Assembly (NCBI GenBank): GCA_026392935.1
Contig: JAPLBE010000007.1
Coordinates: forward strand, 1-47,298
Direction of reading: 5' to 3'
Length of the DNA stretch: 47,298 bases
From: Actinomycetota bacterium
Lineage (GTDB): Bacteria > Actinomycetota > Actinomycetes > Nanopelagicales > Nanopelagicaceae
Within the stretch, counting starts at the first letter, position 1; each line of letters begins with the position of its first letter. A program made the position numbers and the translations under genes. Shown in pieces: positions 9,890 to 19,030 of the stretch. The notes beneath the pieces were generated by a model, which ran no database searches, was not told the DNA's origin, and saw only the letters and a program-made list of their open reading frames with translations.

Positions 9890-9895
9890 AATCTA
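9890..9895 (-). promoter_or_regulatory. Candidate -10 for a leaderless transcript of the 541-residue transferase
   Basis: TAGATT on the minus strand ends 7 nt before the ATG at 9882. No Shine-Dalgarno sequence precedes that ATG. The -35 region is not recognisable. Confidence 0.45.
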
Positions 9896-9943
9896 TCGTG
9901 CTTAAGCGGAATTTTCGGTCAAAGTTAGGTTTAGAAGGTAGAG

Positions 9944-10639
9944 ATGGCGATTCAAGTTGTAATTCTTGCAGCAGGTATGGGAACAAGGTTGGGAAAGCCA
10001 TGGCCGAAACCACTTACACCATTATCTGACGGCCGTTCCATCATGCAACAACAGATGGAGAATGTGACTAAAGTTTTTGGTGACAAAGCACGCATAACTG
10101 TAGTAGTTGGATTTAAATTGGAAATGATTATTGAAGCGCATCCAAATGCAAGTTTTGTCTATAACGAAATTTATGATCAGACAAATACATCTAAGAGTTT
10201 ACTAAAGGCACTCGTTGCAAGTCATGAACCTGGAGTGCTTTGGTTAAATGGCGATGTTGTCTTTGATGCGAAGGTTTTAGAGCGAGTTGCTTCTCGTATT
10301 GAATCTGAAAAATCATTTGTATGTGTAAATACTTCTGCAACCGCCGAAGAAGAAGTTAAGTACACGGTCGATGCGAATGGTTTCATCAAGGAACTCTCCA
10401 AGACTGTCAAAAATGCTCTAGGCGAAGCAGTCGGAATTAACTTTATCTCCGCAAGTGAGAAGGTGCATGTGATTGCGCAGCTTGATGCTTGTGGCGAGCA
10501 AGACTACTTTGAGCGTGGACTTGAGCTTGCGATCGAGAAGAACGGAATCAAGTTGGAACCTGTTGATATCTCAGATCTCTTTGCAGTAGAAGTTGATTTT
10601 CAAGCAGACCTTGATAGAGCAAATGAAGGTCTTAAGTAG
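9944..10639 (+). CDS. Sugar/polyol-phosphate nucleotidyltransferase
   Basis: This 231-residue NTP-transferase-fold protein has the signature LAAGMGTRLGKPWPKPL at residues 8-24, and WLNGDVVFD near 100 as the metal-binding acidic pair. The fold matches small cytidylyl- or nucleotidyltransferases acting on phosphocholine, inositol phosphate or sugar phosphates. A good AGAAGG sits 5 nt before the ATG. It is divergent (61 bp) from the CDP-alcohol transferase genes. This suggests it makes the CDP-activated alcohol they use and supplies the activity missing from the degenerate N-terminal domain of the 541-residue protein. The substrate is inferred only from context. Its TAG stop abuts the stop of the convergent gene with no gap. 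Confidence 0.78.
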   Translation: MAIQVVILAAGMGTRLGKPWPKPLTPLSDGRSIMQQQMENVTKVFGDKARITVVVGFKLEMIIEAHPNASFVYNEIYDQTNTSKSLLKALVASHEPGVLWLNGDVVFDAKVLERVASRIESEKSFVCVNTSATAEEEVKYTVDANGFIKELSKTVKNALGEAVGINFISASEKVHVIAQLDACGEQDYFERGLELAIEKNGIKLEPVDISDLFAVEVDFQADLDRANEGLK

Positions 10640-12481
10640 TTAAAGGCTGACTCTACGAAGTCCTTCTTTGATTGCCATTTCAACTTCTGAAATCTTTAGC
10701 TCTGGGATAGTGACAGTTTCGACCAAAGGTTCTATTTCGCTCCAATTAAGTTTGGGGTTAATTGGCGTTGGACTAATGACTTTTACATCTGCACCTAGGG
10801 CATAGTCGATATATTTAATTCCATCTCCGTGCACATATTCTTCAAATCCTTTAAAGACTACAAGGGCGCAGGGAATTCCATAGCTTTGGCATGTGATTAG
10901 TACGTGCATTGCGCTTGTTACAACGCAATCGTATTGAAGTAGATTCTCAATGAATTCCACAATGTCGTTTGGGTGCGAAACTTGCACTGATAACTCATCG
11001 AAATTCTCTGGAAGTTTTACAGGCGCCTGCAGGTGAGTGTGATGACGCACTAGTGCTACGCGGCCATTGGTTGTTCCACGAGTGAGCGGAAGAATTCTTG
11101 AGAGAACTACACCTGGGTCGCCAAAGGTTTCAATTTTCGGCCCACCTGACTGGATAAGTAGTTCGGCGGTGTGAGGTCCTCTCACTGACACGAAATCGGC
11201 TTTGGGATTAATTGCGTGCTTGAAGGAACTCACGCCAGTGCCAACAACAACTGAATTGCTTTTGATAAATCGTCCGACAGAACCAAGGCCCACTATATGT
11301 TTCTTGGGAGCTCGTGTTGTAAGGCCTTGGAAAATGATCTTACTCTCGGTGTAATGATTGAAGATGAATGGGGTTAACCAGTCTCCATAGTTTCCAGGGT
11401 ACGGATTTTCCCACCATGATAAATTCACTTTTGATTTGCTTGGTTTTGATGAATACGTCAAGAAACTTGATGCAACTCTAATTGCAGCACTTTCATATCT
11501 GTTTGGTAGCACTCTACGTTTGAAGATTGTAAGAGTGTCATTGAATTTCTTTACATCACCCGCTTTAGCTGCAATAACTAATTCGCGAACGGCTTCGCTA
11601 CTCAAGTTATTGTGTTTCTTTCCAGTTAAGAATCCGGTAATACCTGATGCATCGACTAGGAGGCGCAATTTTGTTGAGAGATTTTCAGGTAATTTCTCTT
11701 CAATTAGCTTGGCAAGCTGAAGAACTTCTCGCTTTGGGTTGAATTTTTTCTTAGCTTTACTGCCCTTATGTTGCTCAACTTTGTTTTTGAAGTTCTCAAC
11801 CTGGCCACTCGACCCGAATCGGAAGAAAACTTCGTGGCTTTCTAGAGTTCCGGCGCCTTTATCTACCGCGCAATTTGAAGGAATGATCTGGAATGTCATG
11901 TTTGGAGAGACCGCTCTCCACGCTTCTTCAAAAAAGAAATCATCGGTTGCTCGCACTGTTGCAGCAGCTTCGAAATCTGCAGCTGCTCTCACCATTTTTC
12001 TTGCTTGGGCGGTAGTGTTGATTCCCCAGAAACATGGCTCCCAAAAACGACCTCTGTTCTCATAACCAATCTTTGCTGGAGTGCTGAAGCCTCGCTGGAA
12101 ACCAATAATGTCCGCAGTTGAATTGAGAATGAAATCTGGTATTGAGAATATCTCGCAATCTACATCTATCCAGAAAACTTTCTTTCCTGGATTTGCTTCG
12201 CATACTTCTGCGATAAAGCCGACTTTCTTGCGGCAGATATCTGCCCAGTCTTCACCTGGGCGCTTAGTAATCTGTCGCAAATCGTAAGCAATTCCAAGTT
12301 CTTCTAGGTTTGCTTGAAGTCGCATTGCATGACTTCTGTAATAATCATCACCTGTGAAAAACGAGCAGACAATCGCGTTTTCAATTTCTAACTTCTTACT
12401 ATTTTTCAGCGATACTGGAGCCGTAAATTGCTCTTCTAGGGCAGCAAGGATGTCCTTGCCCTCAAAGTCGAGTGAACTCAT
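10640..12481 (-). CDS. Glycosyltransferase-polysaccharide pyruvyl transferase fusion
   Basis: This 613-residue protein has two domains. Residues ~35-240 resemble a GT-A glycosyltransferase: AIVCSFFTGDDYY, then FWIDVDCEIF with a DxD-type motif, and later ATDDFFFEEAW. Residues ~350-600 match the polysaccharide pyruvyl transferase fold (NYGDWLTPF, VVVGTGVSS, VRGPHTAELL, FGDPGVVLSR and SAMHVLITCQSYGIP). A helical linker of about 110 residues joins them. The combination suggests addition of a sugar and a ketal pyruvate to a surface glycan. No signal peptide or membrane segment is seen. TACCTT lies 6 nt before the ATG, compatible with leaderless expression. The role is inferred from domains. Confidence 0.72.
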   Translation of the reverse strand: MSSLDFEGKDILAALEEQFTAPVSLKNSKKLEIENAIVCSFFTGDDYYRSHAMRLQANLEELGIAYDLRQITKRPGEDWADICRKKVGFIAEVCEANPGKKVFWIDVDCEIFSIPDFILNSTADIIGFQRGFSTPAKIGYENRGRFWEPCFWGINTTAQARKMVRAAADFEAAATVRATDDFFFEEAWRAVSPNMTFQIIPSNCAVDKGAGTLESHEVFFRFGSSGQVENFKNKVEQHKGSKAKKKFNPKREVLQLAKLIEEKLPENLSTKLRLLVDASGITGFLTGKKHNNLSSEAVRELVIAAKAGDVKKFNDTLTIFKRRVLPNRYESAAIRVASSFLTYSSKPSKSKVNLSWWENPYPGNYGDWLTPFIFNHYTESKIIFQGLTTRAPKKHIVGLGSVGRFIKSNSVVVGTGVSSFKHAINPKADFVSVRGPHTAELLIQSGGPKIETFGDPGVVLSRILPLTRGTTNGRVALVRHHTHLQAPVKLPENFDELSVQVSHPNDIVEFIENLLQYDCVVTSAMHVLITCQSYGIPCALVVFKGFEEYVHGDGIKYIDYALGADVKVISPTPINPKLNWSEIEPLVETVTIPELKISEVEMAIKEGLRRVSL

Positions 12482-12487
12482 AAAATT

Positions 12488-12493
12488 AAGGTA
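12488..12493 (-). promoter_or_regulatory. Candidate -10 for the GT-pyruvyltransferase gene
   Basis: TACCTT on the minus strand lies 6 nt before the ATG at 12481, with no Shine-Dalgarno sequence. The rest of the 93-bp gap to the phosphodiesterase gene holds only a 6-bp stem (12512-12529, TTGCCG and CGGCAA) without a U-tract. Confidence 0.38.
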
Positions 12494-12574
12494 AGTGAGC
12501 GAGTTGAATACTTGCCGCTCTCACGGCAAATAGAAGTAATACTTTAGGTGAACAAAAGGTTGCGAATAGTTTTC

Positions 12575-13864
12575 TTAACGGCGGATTCTGCGCACTACGC
12601 GCCATAACAAAAGCGCTAGGAGTAGTAAGCCAATCCCTTGCCAGAATGAGATTGGGAATCGGTTGTGCTCATCTGGTGCCTGACTCACGAAAGAACCTTC
12701 GGCGGAGATGTTCAGAGAGGTAACTACTCCCGCATGATCGGTTCCATATGGCGGCTTTTGGCCAATGATTTTACTTGTAAGAACTTGAACTCCATTTTTC
12801 ACAAAGATGTAATCCAGGCGATCTGTATAACCGAAGGAGTTGCCCATCTTTTTTGCGGCAGATTCACGAACTGGGTCGGGACCTGTCAATAGAGCGTTCA
12901 TTCCCCATGTAAATGTTGTTGGTTCACTTGAGTCAGGACCTACATCTTCAAATCCGGCTTCTCTCATCACTCTGTACGCGCTACATAGCGATGAACCAGT
13001 TGGACATTTTTCACTTTCAACAGGCTGTTCTCCAGGGTTTGCTGAACTTTTTGGCCGCGGATCTCTTGGATCTGAATTGAAATCACCAATGATTACCACT
13101 GGGGATTTCGTATTCCTAAGATCATCTACAAGTTGACGAGCTTGTTCCGCGGCTTTTGGTACTTTGTTCTCATCCCATAATGATTCTAAGTGAGTGCTAA
13201 CAAAGCGCACATTTCTTCCTTGTACGGTGATGTCGGCCCATGTGTACCCACGATAAATCTCCATCAGTGTTGGAACTACCTTGTACACGGATTTGTATTC
13301 GGAATTTCCCACTTGATTTATGTATTGACGCAATTCTGCTTTCACTAAAAGTACATCGCCAATCTGAAAACCACAGGCTGCTGAATCTTGTGCGAATAAA
13401 GGCTGAAAAATCCTTGGGTCTTTTACACTCGTAAGGAATGGAATTGGCCCTATTGAATACCCAGGATTACTCGCTTCCTGGCCATTCTTTGCTGCAATGA
13501 TGTATTCACCATTTAGCTCTGCTAACAATTCTTTTGTGAAATTATATATTTCTGTTTTTTTGCTCCAGGGTTTAGCTTTGCAGTACCAGCTAGTTGCTTC
13601 CTGAATACCAATGACATCTGGTGATTCACTTCTAATTTCGGTAGCCAGTATTGATTTCCGCTGAGAAAAGTCAGTCGCTTGCACCTGCTCCCACATAAAT
13701 TGTGCGGCAGCGGGCAGGTTTGGAATTTTCTCAAGTGCGACTCCAACATCAGCGCCAAGGTAAAGATTGCGTGACATCACCTTTACTGGAGTCTCTTCTG
13801 CTGATGCAGGAAGCGCAGGCAAAATAAGCGCTCCTGCGAGTACCAACAGAAAAACTCTTTTCAT
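12575..13864 (-). CDS. Secreted, membrane-anchored endonuclease/exonuclease/phosphatase-family protein
   Basis: The protein has 429 residues from ATG 13864, chosen because AGGAG lies 5 nt upstream; a longer frame reaching 13894 would overlap putA. A signal peptide (KRVFLLVLAGALILPALPASA) precedes the EEP fold. Visible motifs are VIGIQEATSW (metal-binding Glu), FVSTHLESLW, VIIGDFNSDPRDPR and GTDHAGVVTSL (catalytic Asp-His). The C-terminus has one transmembrane helix, IGLLLLALLLWRVV, then RRIRR, with no LPXTG motif, so it is probably held on the outer face of the membrane. It may cleave extracellular nucleic acid or phosphoesters, scavenging phosphate. It is co-directional with putA, whose TAG stop forms part of this gene's ribosome site. 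Confidence 0.82.
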   Translation of the reverse strand: MKRVFLLVLAGALILPALPASAEETPVKVMSRNLYLGADVGVALEKIPNLPAAAQFMWEQVQATDFSQRKSILATEIRSESPDVIGIQEATSWYCKAKPWSKKTEIYNFTKELLAELNGEYIIAAKNGQEASNPGYSIGPIPFLTSVKDPRIFQPLFAQDSAACGFQIGDVLLVKAELRQYINQVGNSEYKSVYKVVPTLMEIYRGYTWADITVQGRNVRFVSTHLESLWDENKVPKAAEQARQLVDDLRNTKSPVVIIGDFNSDPRDPRPKSSANPGEQPVESEKCPTGSSLCSAYRVMREAGFEDVGPDSSEPTTFTWGMNALLTGPDPVRESAAKKMGNSFGYTDRLDYIFVKNGVQVLTSKIIGQKPPYGTDHAGVVTSLNISAEGSFVSQAPDEHNRFPISFWQGIGLLLLALLLWRVVRRIRR

Positions 13865-13872
13865 TTGCACTC

Positions 13873-16800
13873 CTATGAAGTTAAACCAGAACAATGTGGC
13901 TTTGGTCCCCCATTAGGGTTTCCATAGCGATGATAGGTAATTGAGACTGATTGTTCAATCAACCAACGGGGAGTTTCAATATCTCCGCGTTGAGCAATAG
14001 GGCGGTGATCCACTGAAATACCTTTTTGCAACTCTTCATAAATTGGAGGCTTACTTGATGCAAGCCAGCGCACTCTTGAATACTTTTCTTTCACATCGTG
14101 CAAATCAGTTGTGAAAATGACTTTCGCGCCGGTTCTTTCGCAGATGTGGTGAATAAGAGACTTTTCATCTTGAGTTGTTGCCTCATCAACTACGACAACA
14201 ATCGGTGCTACGTAATGTCGGTAGCGTTGGAAATTCTTCTCAACTAACAAACCAGATTTATCTATAGCTTGTGAACCAACTTTTGCCCACCACGTGTTCA
14301 CCCCAAAAATTGCAGCTTCTAAATTAGTAGTGCGCGGCCAATTGCGAAGGGTGTTTACATAATTGGCTCCACCCGCTTTCGCATTTGGTCCAACTGCAGA
14401 ACGTTTCCATCCACCAAATGGTTGGCGATTTACAATTGCGCCAGTGATTCCACGATTCACATATAGATTTCCCGCTTCGATGCGATTAATCCACTCTTCG
14501 CACTCTTTTTCGTCAAGCGACTGAATTCCTGCAGTGAGTCCAAAGTCGGTTTCGTTCTGCCATGTAATTGCTGTATCAAAATCTGGGGCTTCAATTATTG
14601 CTAATACTGGACCAAACCATTCGTTTCTATGTGACCAGGATTTTGGTTTGACTCCTAATTTAACTCCAGGACGCCACATCAAACCTGCTTGATCTAATTG
14701 CTTTGGCTGGACCAACCAAGTCTCACCCTCATCTAGTTGATTAAGTGCACGAGTAAGTGAGCTCTCCGAGGGACGAATGATCGGCCCAACGGTAGTTGAT
14801 AAATCCCATCCTGCCCCTACATGAAGAGATTCGACTGCATCTTTAAGCTGTCGTATAAATGCAGGATCGCGATAAATGTTCGTATCCACAATTGCAATCG
14901 ATGCAGCAGAACATTTCTGTCCAGCATGACCAAATGCAGATTGCACCAAATCTTTTACTGCTGCATCAATATCGGCACAGGCGCTGATAAGAACCGCATT
15001 TTTACCACTGGTCTCTGCCATCAGATTGATCTCCGGCCGCCACGAAGTAAACATGGATGCAGTATCAAATGATCCCGTAAGGATTAACCCATCGATATCC
15101 GAGTGGGTTACTAAATACCTTCCATTTTCATCATCTCTCATTGGTAGGAACTGCAAAACATCTCTTGGAACGCCTCCAGCCCACAGGTGACTTACGACTT
15201 CCCATGCTGTTGCAACAGTTTCTGGCGCTGGTTTAAGAATTACGGTATTTCCTGCAGCAAGTGCAGCGCACACGCCACCCATTGGAATGGCGTACGGGAA
15301 GTTCCAAGGTGGAATGACAAGAATTGTTCCGAGTGGAGTTGATTCACCAAAATTTTGCGCTGCTGTTGCATAGAAGCGAGCGAAGTCAATTGCCTCAGCG
15401 ACTTCAGGATCGGCCTCTGCAACAGTTTTTCCTGCGTCCCTAGACATCACGGCAATTGTTTCCACTGTTGAGCGCTGCATATCTTCTGCACCTTTGAGAA
15501 GAATTGCAGCTCTATCTTCAATCGAGAGAGAGCTCCACTTTTCTTGTGCTCGCTTGGCAGCTTGCACCGCCTTATCTACTTCCTTAGCTGATCCAACACT
15601 GTAGTGATACCAAACTTTGCCATTATCAGATGGGTCGGTTCCTGCTTCTAATTCTTGAGTGAAAACTTCTTTTCCATCGATAACGAGTGGAATCTCTTGA
15701 TCTTTAATTCCACGAACTTTCTTAATTGCTTTTGTAACGGCACCAACAAATTCAGGTTCTGTAGGATCGGCATTTCTTTCATTCTCAAACTGGCCCCCAG
15801 CGGAAACTACGTGCTCCACATGACGAAGTGATTGAGTTGTAATGCTATGGCGCTCTGAAATCGAATTGCGGAATCTCGTTTCTTGTTCTTTGAATTTTGA
15901 TGGATTTTTTGAGATTTCGAATGCTGCTTTGAGATAATTCTCATCTGAGGTGTTCTCATCTAGCCGGCGCACCAAGTACGCGACTGCTGCTGCAAAATCA
16001 TCTTTACGAGTAACCGGTGCATACAGCAGAACTGGTTGCCCCGCACGAGTTACGGCAAGTGCTTCAGCATTAGCCATTCCTTCCAGCATCTCAATATCTA
16101 TTTGATCAACCACTCCTCGAGATTTCGCAACTTCCAGTGCCCATGTCATATGAAAAAGATTGTGAGATGCAATTCCAATTCGTACTGCTTGTGAATGCTC
16201 TGGACGCAGAGCAGCATCAACCAGCCTTACATACGAAGCATCAACATCTGATTTTGAACGGTATGGAGCAGAACTCCATCCGTGAAGTTCCGCTTCTGCA
16301 CGTTCCATCGCAAGATTTGCACCTTTTACAAGCCGAACTTTAATGCTTCCACCACTGCGCAAATATCGTGCTTTAGACCAATGCACTAGCGCTGCAAAGA
16401 ATTTATGTGACTCGGGAAGATACGCTTGTAAAACAATTCCCGCTTTCATTTTTTCAAATTCAGGTTCATCTAGAACTCGCATGAATGCTGCAACGGTCAT
16501 GGGTAGGTCGCGGTACTCCTCCATATCAAGGTTTACAAATACACCATGTTGTTGTGCCTCGCGATAAAGAATTCGCATCTTCTCGGAAACTCTTTGTATT
16601 GAGCCTTCAATATCAATGATGATTAGCTGGGCAACTATTGAAGAGAGCTTTACTGATATGTAATTTACTTCTGAGCGTCGCATCATCCCTAAAATTGATT
16701 GGAAGCGAAGGTCGGCTTCGTGATCTCCGAGAACTGCTTCACCCAACACATTGATGTTAAGAGATATCCCCTTGGCTGTTCGTTTTGATAAATGTTTGGC

Positions 16801-17223
16801 AAGCTTTTCGGATTCTGATGCCAGGATTAAATCTTTAGACAACGCACGAACGCGTTGATGAACCGCTGCAACTACTGGGGCAGGCAATACATGAGAAAGT
16901 ATCCCGATTGCATGTAAACCCATACCGTTGATTGGGCCAAATCCAGTGATGCTGGCTTTCTTTGCAGCTCGCCTAAAAATTCGTGATGAGGATTTCACTG
17001 ATGAAATTCGCATGACTTCATCTGTCAAAGTAATCGTCGCTTCAATTGCTTTCGGGTCTTTAAACAACCTTGCTACGCGCTTACGATTGGCTTTCTCGCG
17101 GCGGTCGCGCAATTTATCGGACTGTTCCATCAACTCTTTTGTTCGCAAGACTGCAGTATCCGCGAGTTGATCGGCTTTGAAATCTGTCTCAAAAATTGAG
17201 GACATAACAGGGAGGCGCTCCAT
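13873..17223 (-). CDS. putA: Bifunctional proline dehydrogenase/L-glutamate gamma-semialdehyde dehydrogenase
   Basis: This 1116-residue fused enzyme oxidises proline to glutamate and passes electrons to FAD/quinone and NAD+. The N-terminal half is the proline dehydrogenase barrel (RLVKGANLAMERAE, GIASHNLFHM, DQIDIEMLEGMA, YLVRRLDENT). The C-terminal half is the aldehyde dehydrogenase: PWNFPYAIPMG, then ETSGKNAVLI and GQKCSAAS with catalytic Cys771, and FGGWKRSAVGP. There is no N-terminal ribbon-helix-helix DNA-binding domain, so it is not an autorepressor. Length fits fused actinobacterial PutA. The start is ATG at 17223 with AAGAAGG about 13 nt upstream; ATG at 17205 is less likely. It is divergent from the aminopeptidase P gene, which could supply proline from peptides. 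Confidence 0.93.
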   Translation of the reverse strand: MERLPVMSSIFETDFKADQLADTAVLRTKELMEQSDKLRDRREKANRKRVARLFKDPKAIEATITLTDEVMRISSVKSSSRIFRRAAKKASITGFGPINGMGLHAIGILSHVLPAPVVAAVHQRVRALSKDLILASESEKLAKHLSKRTAKGISLNINVLGEAVLGDHEADLRFQSILGMMRRSEVNYISVKLSSIVAQLIIIDIEGSIQRVSEKMRILYREAQQHGVFVNLDMEEYRDLPMTVAAFMRVLDEPEFEKMKAGIVLQAYLPESHKFFAALVHWSKARYLRSGGSIKVRLVKGANLAMERAEAELHGWSSAPYRSKSDVDASYVRLVDAALRPEHSQAVRIGIASHNLFHMTWALEVAKSRGVVDQIDIEMLEGMANAEALAVTRAGQPVLLYAPVTRKDDFAAAVAYLVRRLDENTSDENYLKAAFEISKNPSKFKEQETRFRNSISERHSITTQSLRHVEHVVSAGGQFENERNADPTEPEFVGAVTKAIKKVRGIKDQEIPLVIDGKEVFTQELEAGTDPSDNGKVWYHYSVGSAKEVDKAVQAAKRAQEKWSSLSIEDRAAILLKGAEDMQRSTVETIAVMSRDAGKTVAEADPEVAEAIDFARFYATAAQNFGESTPLGTILVIPPWNFPYAIPMGGVCAALAAGNTVILKPAPETVATAWEVVSHLWAGGVPRDVLQFLPMRDDENGRYLVTHSDIDGLILTGSFDTASMFTSWRPEINLMAETSGKNAVLISACADIDAAVKDLVQSAFGHAGQKCSAASIAIVDTNIYRDPAFIRQLKDAVESLHVGAGWDLSTTVGPIIRPSESSLTRALNQLDEGETWLVQPKQLDQAGLMWRPGVKLGVKPKSWSHRNEWFGPVLAIIEAPDFDTAITWQNETDFGLTAGIQSLDEKECEEWINRIEAGNLYVNRGITGAIVNRQPFGGWKRSAVGPNAKAGGANYVNTLRNWPRTTNLEAAIFGVNTWWAKVGSQAIDKSGLLVEKNFQRYRHYVAPIVVVVDEATTQDEKSLIHHICERTGAKVIFTTDLHDVKEKYSRVRWLASSKPPIYEELQKGISVDHRPIAQRGDIETPRWLIEQSVSITYHRYGNPNGGPKPHCSGLTS

Positions 17224-17305
17224 TTTCTTATCAAAACCTTCTTCCGCAAGGCTATCAAGCCTTTATCAACTCCGCTTAACCTAGAAAAATCATGCGCTAA
17301 AGGCT

Positions 17306-17311
17306 TAGGAT
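17306..17311 (+). promoter_or_regulatory. Candidate -10 or Shine-Dalgarno before pepP
   Basis: TAGGAT ends 6 nt before the ATG at 17318. It fits either a leaderless -10 or an AGGA ribosome site; the sequence alone does not decide. Confidence 0.3.
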
Positions 17312-17317
17312 TCAAAT

Positions 17318-18727
17318 ATGAATAACGAAAGTACAGAGCTTTCTGCAGATTCCTTACGTAGACCACATGACCAAGCTCCGTCAGATCTCTACAGTGAATT
17401 TATGAAGACTGGTTGGTTACCGACCGAGAGAGAAGATTTGCTGCCACTAGAAGTGGTTACATACGCATTTTCACGGAGGCAAGTTTTATCTTCTGCTTTT
17501 AAGGGAGTTCGGTTGGTGATTCATGCTGGAGGATTAAAAGTTCGTGCTTTTGATACAGATTACAACTACCGACCTGATAGCGCTTTTGTTTACTACAGCG
17601 GAGTTCAGGGTGCCGATTCAACTGCAGATGCTGTGCTTGTTCTTGAACCAAGCGGAGATTCGCATTTAACGTACTTGTATATGAACCCTCGATCAACGCG
17701 TGACACCGAAGCTTTTTACCGAGACACACGCTATGGAGAACTGTGGGTAGGTCGTCGCTTTACACTCAAAGAGGCAAGAGATACATATCAAATTGATACT
17801 CGCCATTTAGATGAACTCAAAAATCTGTTGAGTGACTCTACGAAAACTCTCACTCTGGATGATGAAGAACTCTCTGTTTTTACCTCAGAACAAAGGTTAT
17901 GCAAAGACGAATACGAAGCCCGAGAAATGCAACGCGCAGTAGATGCAACTGCCCTTGGTTTCTGCGATGTAATTAGTGCAATTCCTGCTGCTGTCGAGAC
18001 TCCTCGCGGCGAGCGAGTCCTTGATGCGGCTTTCTATGGGCGAGCAAGAATTCTGGGAAATGATCTTGGCTACAACACAATTGTTGGAGCAGGCTCTCAT
18101 GCCTGTGTGCTGCATTGGATTCGCAACGACGGTGAAGTCCGACGTGGTGACTTAGTACTTATTGACGCCGGCGTTGAATTGGAATCTTTCTATACAGCCG
18201 ACATCACTCGAACTTTTCCTATCAACGGAAAGTTTTCTCCCTCGCAGCGAGCTCTCTATATGTTGGTATATGAAGCACAGCTTGCAGGCTTCGCCGCAAT
18301 TAAACCTGGTGCGCTTTTTTCAGATATCAATAAAGCTGCTCAGGAAGTTCTTGCAAAAGGCTTGGTTGACATGGGAGTTCTCACAGTTTCTGCCGAGGAA
18401 TCTTTGCGTCCTGAAGTTGGCTTACACCGTCGATGGACTCTGCATGGCGTTAGTCATCACCTTGGATTAGATGTTCACGACTGCGGGAAAGCTCGAGTCG
18501 AGAATTATCGAGATGCGCAACTTCGAGAAGGAATGGTTCTTACGGTAGAACCTGGTCTATACATCCAACCGGATGATGAGTTATTTGCCCCTGAATATCG
18601 TGGAATCGGAATCCGCATTGAAGATGACGTAATGGTTACAGCCGATGGATATTTAAACTTGAGCGAAAACATCCCACGTCACCCAGATGACATTGAAAAA
18701 TGGATGAAACGAATTTTAGGAAGCTAA
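17318..18727 (+). CDS. pepP: Xaa-Pro aminopeptidase (aminopeptidase P)
   Basis: This 469-residue M24 metallopeptidase removes the N-terminal residue from peptides with proline in second position. Residues ~45-190 are the N-terminal creatinase-like domain. The C-terminal pita-bread domain shows all five metal ligands: LIDAGVE, TADITRTFP, HGVSHHLGLDVHD, TVEPGLY and IRIEDDV. It is cytosolic with no signal peptide. It is divergent from putA (94 bp apart). Liberation of proline-containing peptides next to proline oxidation suggests linked use of peptide carbon. Its last 12 nt overlap the 3' end of the convergent fluoride-channel gene. Confidence 0.92.
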   Translation: MNNESTELSADSLRRPHDQAPSDLYSEFMKTGWLPTEREDLLPLEVVTYAFSRRQVLSSAFKGVRLVIHAGGLKVRAFDTDYNYRPDSAFVYYSGVQGADSTADAVLVLEPSGDSHLTYLYMNPRSTRDTEAFYRDTRYGELWVGRRFTLKEARDTYQIDTRHLDELKNLLSDSTKTLTLDDEELSVFTSEQRLCKDEYEAREMQRAVDATALGFCDVISAIPAAVETPRGERVLDAAFYGRARILGNDLGYNTIVGAGSHACVLHWIRNDGEVRRGDLVLIDAGVELESFYTADITRTFPINGKFSPSQRALYMLVYEAQLAGFAAIKPGALFSDINKAAQEVLAKGLVDMGVLTVSAEESLRPEVGLHRRWTLHGVSHHLGLDVHDCGKARVENYRDAQLREGMVLTVEPGLYIQPDDELFAPEYRGIGIRIEDDVMVTADGYLNLSENIPRHPDDIEKWMKRILGS

Positions 18728-19030
18728 AGCAAACCCTGCAGCAACTGCTGCTATAGATAATCCGAATGTAAGAACAATGTTAAGTACAGTCCTTCTGCGG
18801 AAAGGTAGATTGCGGTCGACGTCTAACATAAATGCTGACCACGTTGTAAATGCACCGCAAAATCCCATAACAAAGTAGTTGTCTTGGGAATAGCCGAGTA
18901 TGAAAGATCCAATGACATTAACAATTAGGATTCCGGCAGGGAATACAAACTTGGCGCGAAAATATTTATCAATCAAATAGCGCAGAGGCGCTCCAAGTCC
19001 TGCTCCTAAAATAAAGGGGAGTAGTCTCAT
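18716..19030 (-). CDS. crcB: Fluoride channel subunit (Fluc/CrcB)
   Basis: This 104-residue protein has four hydrophobic helices. It has the conserved Asn in VNVIGSFILG and the pore segment GFCGAFTTWSAF, which corresponds to the family GGxTTFSTF with Trp in place of the first pore Phe. Fluc proteins export toxic fluoride as dual-topology dimers or paired subunits. It overlaps the second crcB gene by 4 nt (ATGA), so the pair is translationally coupled and probably forms a heterodimer. No fluoride riboswitch was recognised upstream. Confidence 0.9.
   Translation of the reverse strand: MRLLPFILGAGLGAPLRYLIDKYFRAKFVFPAGILIVNVIGSFILGYSQDNYFVMGFCGAFTTWSAFMLDVDRNLPFRRRTVLNIVLTFGLSIAAVAAGFALAS

Noticed and set aside
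5797-12481. Genomic island integrated at tRNA-Ser(GCT)
   Set aside because: The envelope genes look A+T-richer, but there is no integrase, transposase or visible direct repeat of the tRNA end, and the 3' end of the tRNA faces the SDR gene, not the suspected island.
12512-12529. Terminator hairpin TTGCCG...CGGCAA between the phosphodiesterase and GT-pyruvyltransferase genes
   Set aside because: The stem is only 6 bp and no U-tract follows on either strand.
12575-12670. Sortase-type cell-wall anchor in the EEP protein
   Set aside because: A hydrophobic helix and basic tail are present but no LPXTG-like motif precedes them, so simple membrane anchoring is the supported reading.
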